Source: an uncultured Flavobacteriales bacterium (lineage in GTDB: Bacteria; Bacteroidota; Bacteroidia; Flavobacteriales; Crocinitomicaceae). Taken from it: 64,000 bases of DNA. The notes below the pieces were generated by a model. That model saw only the letters and a list, made by a program, of their open reading frames with translations. It was not told the origin of the DNA and did no database searches. Position 1 is the first letter of the stretch, and the number at the start of each line of letters is the position of its first letter. Shown piece by piece: positions 61,182-64,000 of the stretch. The stretch covers positions 124,001 to 188,000 of the forward strand of contig CAMLHZ010000003.1 of the NCBI GenBank assembly GCA_946480085.1, read 5' to 3'. Made by a program: the position numbers and the translations under genes.

Positions 61182-61275
61182 AAATCTAAATGCCAAAATT
61201 CTAAATGTTAAACGAGTTTAAATACATTTACCCCAAATGCATACTTTAGAATTTAGCATTTTGAAATTTAGATTT
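61182..61275. repeat. long word-type intergenic palindrome 7
   Basis: The arms 61182-61212 and 61245-61275 (31 nt each) match in 26 of 31 positions by hand count. The arms are built from CTAAAT/TTCTAAA words. It sits between ftsX and the DUF3098 gene. Confidence 0.85.
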
Positions 61276-62166
61276 CTAGTAAAGGTCATCCAACTTCATG
61301 CGCAGATATTTATTCAACGCAAACCAGGTGGAAACTAAAGTAAGCAAAGCTCCAAAGACCAGCAATCCGGCAAAGAGAAGTCCAAGCTCAACGTAAGTCA
61401 AATCGATTTGAATGATGTAAAGAATATTGTTTACTCCAAAGAAAACCAACATCAATAGGGCCATTGCAATCACTCCAGCCAATAACCCCTGCATCAACGA
61501 TTGACGAACGAATGGTCTTCTGATAAATCCACTTGTTGCACCCACCAATTGCATGGTTTTGATGTTGAAACGTTTTGAATACAAGGAAAGACGAATGGTA
61601 TTGTTGATCATTGCAATTGCAATAACGATAAGTAAGGCGGCCAAAGCAAGAATTACAAATACAATTTGTTTGAATCCAAGATTTACTTCTGAAAGTGTTG
61701 CGGCATCGTAATTTACTTCTGTTACCATTTCCGGAAATGCCTTCAGAATACGCTGTTTGATCTTGTTCATTCCGGCTTTATTCGAGTAAGAGGCTTCCGG
61801 ACGGAAAGAAATGGTTGGAGGAAGAATGTCTTCTCCTTCATAGATTGCCAAAAGTTCGTTCGATTCCTGATCACTTCCCTGAAATTCTTCTAAAGCACGT
61901 TCGGGAGAAACATAAGTTACCTCTGAAAAACAATCCCAGCCCTTCAGTTCCTGCTCCACTTGCTTGATGTCAGCAGCGTTGTACTTGCTGCCAAAAAAAA
62001 GATCGGCCTGAACGCTTTCCTTCGCTTTTTGTTCGATGGTCTGAAAAAAGAACATTCCAGCACCTACCAATCCGATAAGAAACAATACCAACGAAATTCC
62101 AATCACCGTAGAAACTACGCTTGTTCTTAATCCTTTTTTGCTTGCTTTTGCATTCTTCTGACTCAT
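61276..62166 (-). CDS. ftsX: cell division permease FtsX
   Basis: This 296-residue protein has an N-terminal helix (about 18-40), an extracytoplasmic domain (about 45-165: FFGSKYNAADIKQVEQEL, WDCFSEVTYVSPERALEEF) and three C-terminal helices (about 170-192, 225-250, 258-280). FtsX couples the ATPase FtsE to peptidoglycan hydrolysis at division. FtsE is not in this window. It is the upstream gene of the queA-uppP group, separated from DUF3098 by palindrome 7. Confidence 0.92.
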   Translation of the reverse strand: MSQKNAKASKKGLRTSVVSTVIGISLVLFLIGLVGAGMFFFQTIEQKAKESVQADLFFGSKYNAADIKQVEQELKGWDCFSEVTYVSPERALEEFQGSDQESNELLAIYEGEDILPPTISFRPEASYSNKAGMNKIKQRILKAFPEMVTEVNYDAATLSEVNLGFKQIVFVILALAALLIVIAIAMINNTIRLSLYSKRFNIKTMQLVGATSGFIRRPFVRQSLMQGLLAGVIAMALLMLVFFGVNNILYIIQIDLTYVELGLLFAGLLVFGALLTLVSTWFALNKYLRMKLDDLY

Positions 62167-62259
62167 CTCAACGAAAGTAAGTGATTCAATGTTTGGTTCA
62201 GAAAGAAGTTTTACAATGTTACCAACGAAGTAGCGTTAAAAAGTCAAAGATGAGTGGTA

Positions 62260-62307
62260 GAGACGCGATTGGTCATCGAGCGGAGTCGAGATGGGTCGCG
62301 TCTGTGC
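62260..62307. repeat. 20-bp palindrome interrupted by hairpin copy E
   Basis: AGACGCGA (62261-62268) and TCGCGTCTGTGC (62296-62307) are the arms of the RAYT-type palindrome. The sequence between them contains hairpin copy E: CATC (62274-62277) pairing with GATG (62290-62293) around GAGCGGAGTCGA. Confidence 0.8.
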
Positions 62308-62358
62308 ATATTACTAATACCCTGATCAAGGTAATTTTCAAAAAAAAAGCAAAATAAA

Positions 62359-62390
62359 TTACCATGGTAAATAAAATGCATCTATATTTG
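62359..62390 (+). promoter_or_regulatory. promoter and possible operator of yceI
   Basis: TATATTTG (62383-62390) is a good -7 element. Upstream of it a perfect 12-bp palindrome, TTACCATGGTAA (62359-62370), covers the spacer, a place where a repressor could block the promoter. No clear TTG box was found. The longer reading frame would start inside the palindrome, so the ATG at 62409 is preferred. Confidence 0.5.
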
Positions 62391-62408
62391 CCGAACAAAA
62401 TTATTGAA

Positions 62409-63020
62409 ATGAAAAAGTTAAGTGTTATAGGATTAGGATTGGCAATGTTGGTAGGTGTTACCGTTGCATTCCAATCAGTAGGAAAAGGTAAATCAAAAGG
62501 GGTTTACAAATTGGATTCTTCATCTGAATTGATGTGGAAAGCAGAGAAAGCTGATAACAGCGGTCACGGTCACAACGGAACAATCAAAATTTCTGATGGA
62601 ACTGCAAAGTTCAACGGAACAAAATTTGAAAGCGCTAGCTTCGAAATTGATATGAAAACTATTGATTCTGAATTGACAGCTGAAAAAGGTGAAGGTGCTT
62701 TGTTGGGTCACTTGGCTAACGAAGATTTCTTCCAAACAAATAACTTCCCGAAAGCTGTTGTTAAAGTAACTTCTTGGACTGAAAACGAAATGTCTGCAGT
62801 TGTAACTATCGTTGGAAAAGAAATGAAAACAACTTTCCCTGTTAAAACAACCAACGAAGCTGGAAAAATGACAACAAAAGGAACATTCACTTTAGATGTT
62901 TCTTCTTTAGGAATCCCAGGATTTACTCCAGATCCAGAAATGGAAAAAGAGAAACCAGGTCAATACATTAGCCCAAAATTACAGTTCGACATGAACTTGG
63001 TAATGAAGGCAGGTAAGTAA
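62409..63020 (+). CDS. YceI family protein
   Basis: The protein is 203 residues from the ATG at 62409, with a signal sequence (about 1-22). The YceI domain runs over about 35-200: VYKLDSSSELMWKAEKADN, HGHNGTIKISDGTAKF, LLGHLANEDFFQTNNFPKAVVKV and LGIPGFTPDPEME. YceI proteins bind isoprenoid-like lipids in a lipocalin-like barrel in the periplasm (family knowledge). Single gene with its own terminator at 63044. Confidence 0.9.
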   Translation: MKKLSVIGLGLAMLVGVTVAFQSVGKGKSKGVYKLDSSSELMWKAEKADNSGHGHNGTIKISDGTAKFNGTKFESASFEIDMKTIDSELTAEKGEGALLGHLANEDFFQTNNFPKAVVKVTSWTENEMSAVVTIVGKEMKTTFPVKTTNEAGKMTTKGTFTLDVSSLGIPGFTPDPEMEKEKPGQYISPKLQFDMNLVMKAGK

Positions 63021-63037
63021 TTGCCAAACACATTTTA

Positions 63038-63589
63038 TTAGAGAAGCCCTGGTTTTACCGGGGCTTTTTTGTTTAGATGATTTCGTGCCGAAAGCAAGAA
63101 TTTGGGAGTGAACCCTTTTTCCTTCTCAATAGCATCGATTTTCGTTTTTATCAATTCTTTAATCCTATCGTCGCACGCCGAAATTTTGAAATTTTCCTTC
63201 GGCATAAACTTTTTCAGAATAATTGTATCATCGAAGCCATATCTGTTTTCAAATGCGGTTATGCATTCTTGTTCTTCAGTTGACGGGTTCTCTTTGAAAT
63301 AAAAGTGCTTTCCAGCTTGAATTTTATCGTTAGCAGATAGACAAAGTTGAGCCAATTTGTAGTGAACGTCTTGTTCATTTGGGAATTGAGATAAAAAACC
63401 ACCGCACCAATCTATAGCTTGTCTGATGTTGTCTTGTTCAAGGTCTTTTTCTACACGTTCGTAAAGACGAGTTTTCAGCTTAACCATGTAGGTTTTCCAT
63501 TCTTCTCTAAGATAGTATGGCGTTGCATCATAAATGACTTTCGGCTTTTTGTTGAAGATTTGAAGAAACTGATTGATCAAGCTGTTCAT
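63038..63589 (-). CDS. unrecognised soluble protein
   Basis: This 183-residue protein is largely helical with a basic C-terminus (KFLLSARNHLNKKAPVKPGLL) and no signal peptide. Segments such as AIDWCGGFLSQFPNEQDVHYKLAQLC hint at a TPR-like helical pair. No family I recognise. Its 3' end lies over the yceI terminator. Confidence 0.6.
   Translation of the reverse strand: MNSLINQFLQIFNKKPKVIYDATPYYLREEWKTYMVKLKTRLYERVEKDLEQDNIRQAIDWCGGFLSQFPNEQDVHYKLAQLCLSANDKIQAGKHFYFKENPSTEEQECITAFENRYGFDDTIILKKFMPKENFKISACDDRIKELIKTKIDAIEKEKGFTPKFLLSARNHLNKKAPVKPGLL
63044..63071 (+). terminator. rho-independent terminator of yceI
   Basis: AAGCCC-T-GGT pairs with ACC-G-GGGCTT around TTT, followed by T6. The hairpin overlaps the end of the convergent 63038 gene. 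Confidence 0.85.
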
Positions 63590-63694
63590 ATTGGATTAGA
63601 AGAGGAGTATTCAAAGATAACTAACTCGATTTTATTTTATTTCACATAAAACGAAATAAATTAACTAAATGTGAAATAAAATATTTCAATTGCT

Positions 63695-63723
63695 TTTGAA
63701 TGTTCACTTTATTACTAATTTTG
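63695..63723 (+). promoter_or_regulatory. promoter of aspartate kinase gene
   Basis: TTTG (63695-63698) and TAATTTTG (63716-63723) are 17 nt apart. The leader that follows forms CTATC/GATAG (63731-63746) close to the expected transcript start. Confidence 0.65.
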
Positions 63724-63759
63724 CACCCGTCTATCTACAATGATAGCGAGTTTTAAGCC

Positions 63760-64000
63760 ATGAGAATCTTTAAGTTTGGAGGGGCTTCTGTAAAAGATGC
63801 TTCCGCAGTACGAAACGTTTCAAAAATTTTATCTCTTTTTCCGCAGGACCAATTGATCGTTGTTGTTTCTGCGATGGGGAAATCCACGAACAAACTGGAA
63901 GAAATTGTTAGTGCTCTAATTGAGCGTGACGAAAGAAGGTACAATGAACTGGTTGAGGAACTCTACCAATTTCACCTTCAAATTGTAAGCGAATTGTTTT
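63760..64000 (+). CDS. lysC: aspartate kinase (partial, 5' end)
   Basis: The first 80 residues are visible, ending at the window edge. The start MRIFKFGGASVKDASAVRNV is the aspartokinase nucleotide-binding motif (KFGGxSV, here KFGGASV), followed by LIVVVSAMGKSTNKL. The enzyme phosphorylates aspartate at the head of the Lys/Thr/Met pathway. Whether it is a single aspartokinase or the front of a fused homoserine dehydrogenase (ThrA) cannot be seen here. A promoter with a 5' leader hairpin lies at 63695-63746. Confidence 0.85.
   Translation, partial: MRIFKFGGASVKDASAVRNVSKILSLFPQDQLIVVVSAMGKSTNKLEEIVSALIERDERRYNELVEELYQFHLQIVSELF

Noticed and set aside
62364..62408. Start of yceI at the upstream ATG 62364
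   Set aside because: That ATG is inside a 12-bp palindrome and ahead of the -7 element; the signal peptide begins at 62409.

Overview
The window looks like chromosomal DNA of a Bacteroidota member, most likely order Flavobacteriales (Crocinitomicaceae/Fluviicola-like; this placement is inference). The evidence is promoters of the TTTG-N17-23-TAnnTTTG type, weak ribosome binding sites, an exbB-exbD-exbD-tonB operon, type IX secretion-linked proteins (PorP/SprF and a CHU_C gliding-motility C-terminal domain), DUF2723 and DUF3098 proteins, LytTR signalling, and the queA-truB-uppP-DUF3098-ftsX order. It is ordinary host chromosome with small repeat-rich gaps. I saw no prophage, integrase, CRISPR array or rRNA.

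Layout. 1-5000: envelope-energisation operon on the minus strand (ExbB, two ExbD, TonB, then after a terminator a small membrane protein, a PstS-like lipoprotein and a truncated TPR protein). 5247-7316: PaaZ. 7404-14091: six tandem exported paralogues, five ending in a TonB C-terminal domain but without a TonB membrane anchor. 14100-14820: a REP-associated tyrosine transposase (RAYT) bracketed by copies of a 20-bp palindrome. 14973-23100: AsmA/DUF748-like and LEA-like pair, esterase, HMA lipoprotein, SurA-like isomerase, GuaB and a small regulatory-domain protein. 23065-28131: polysaccharide deacetylase and a large DUF2723 membrane protein. 28275-28560: tRNA-Gln with promoter, terminator and a duplicated 3' end. 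28816-30272: a frameshifted Ntn-hydrolase. 30326-35563: small proteins, an OmpA lipoprotein and a PorP/CHU_C pair. 35721-40556: a 1611-residue outer-membrane-barrel/Ig-repeat protein. 40714-42045: Mrp and Nfu iron-sulfur proteins. 42302-52888: a VWA protein, GNAT, a choice-of-anchor-L/OmpA fusion and a run of unrecognised exported proteins. 52997-57937: LytTR two-component pair, quinone reductase and a TonB-dependent receptor. 58177-62166: queA to ftsX. 62409 to the end: YceI, an unknown protein and the start of aspartate kinase.

The most unusual material is between the genes. There are three families of structured repeats. (i) A 20-bp palindrome brackets the RAYT, recurs inside the TonB-domain array and is interrupted near 62.27 kb. 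(ii) A hairpin with an almost constant 12-nt loop and stems that change but stay paired occurs six times; one copy sits in the loop of the nfu terminator and one interrupts the palindrome of family (i). (iii) Seven intergenic regions hold long imperfect palindromes built from short repeated words. Much of the protein-coding content fits one theme: moving proteins to the envelope and energising it (TonB system, type IX-linked proteins, OmpA anchors, surface Ig repeats).
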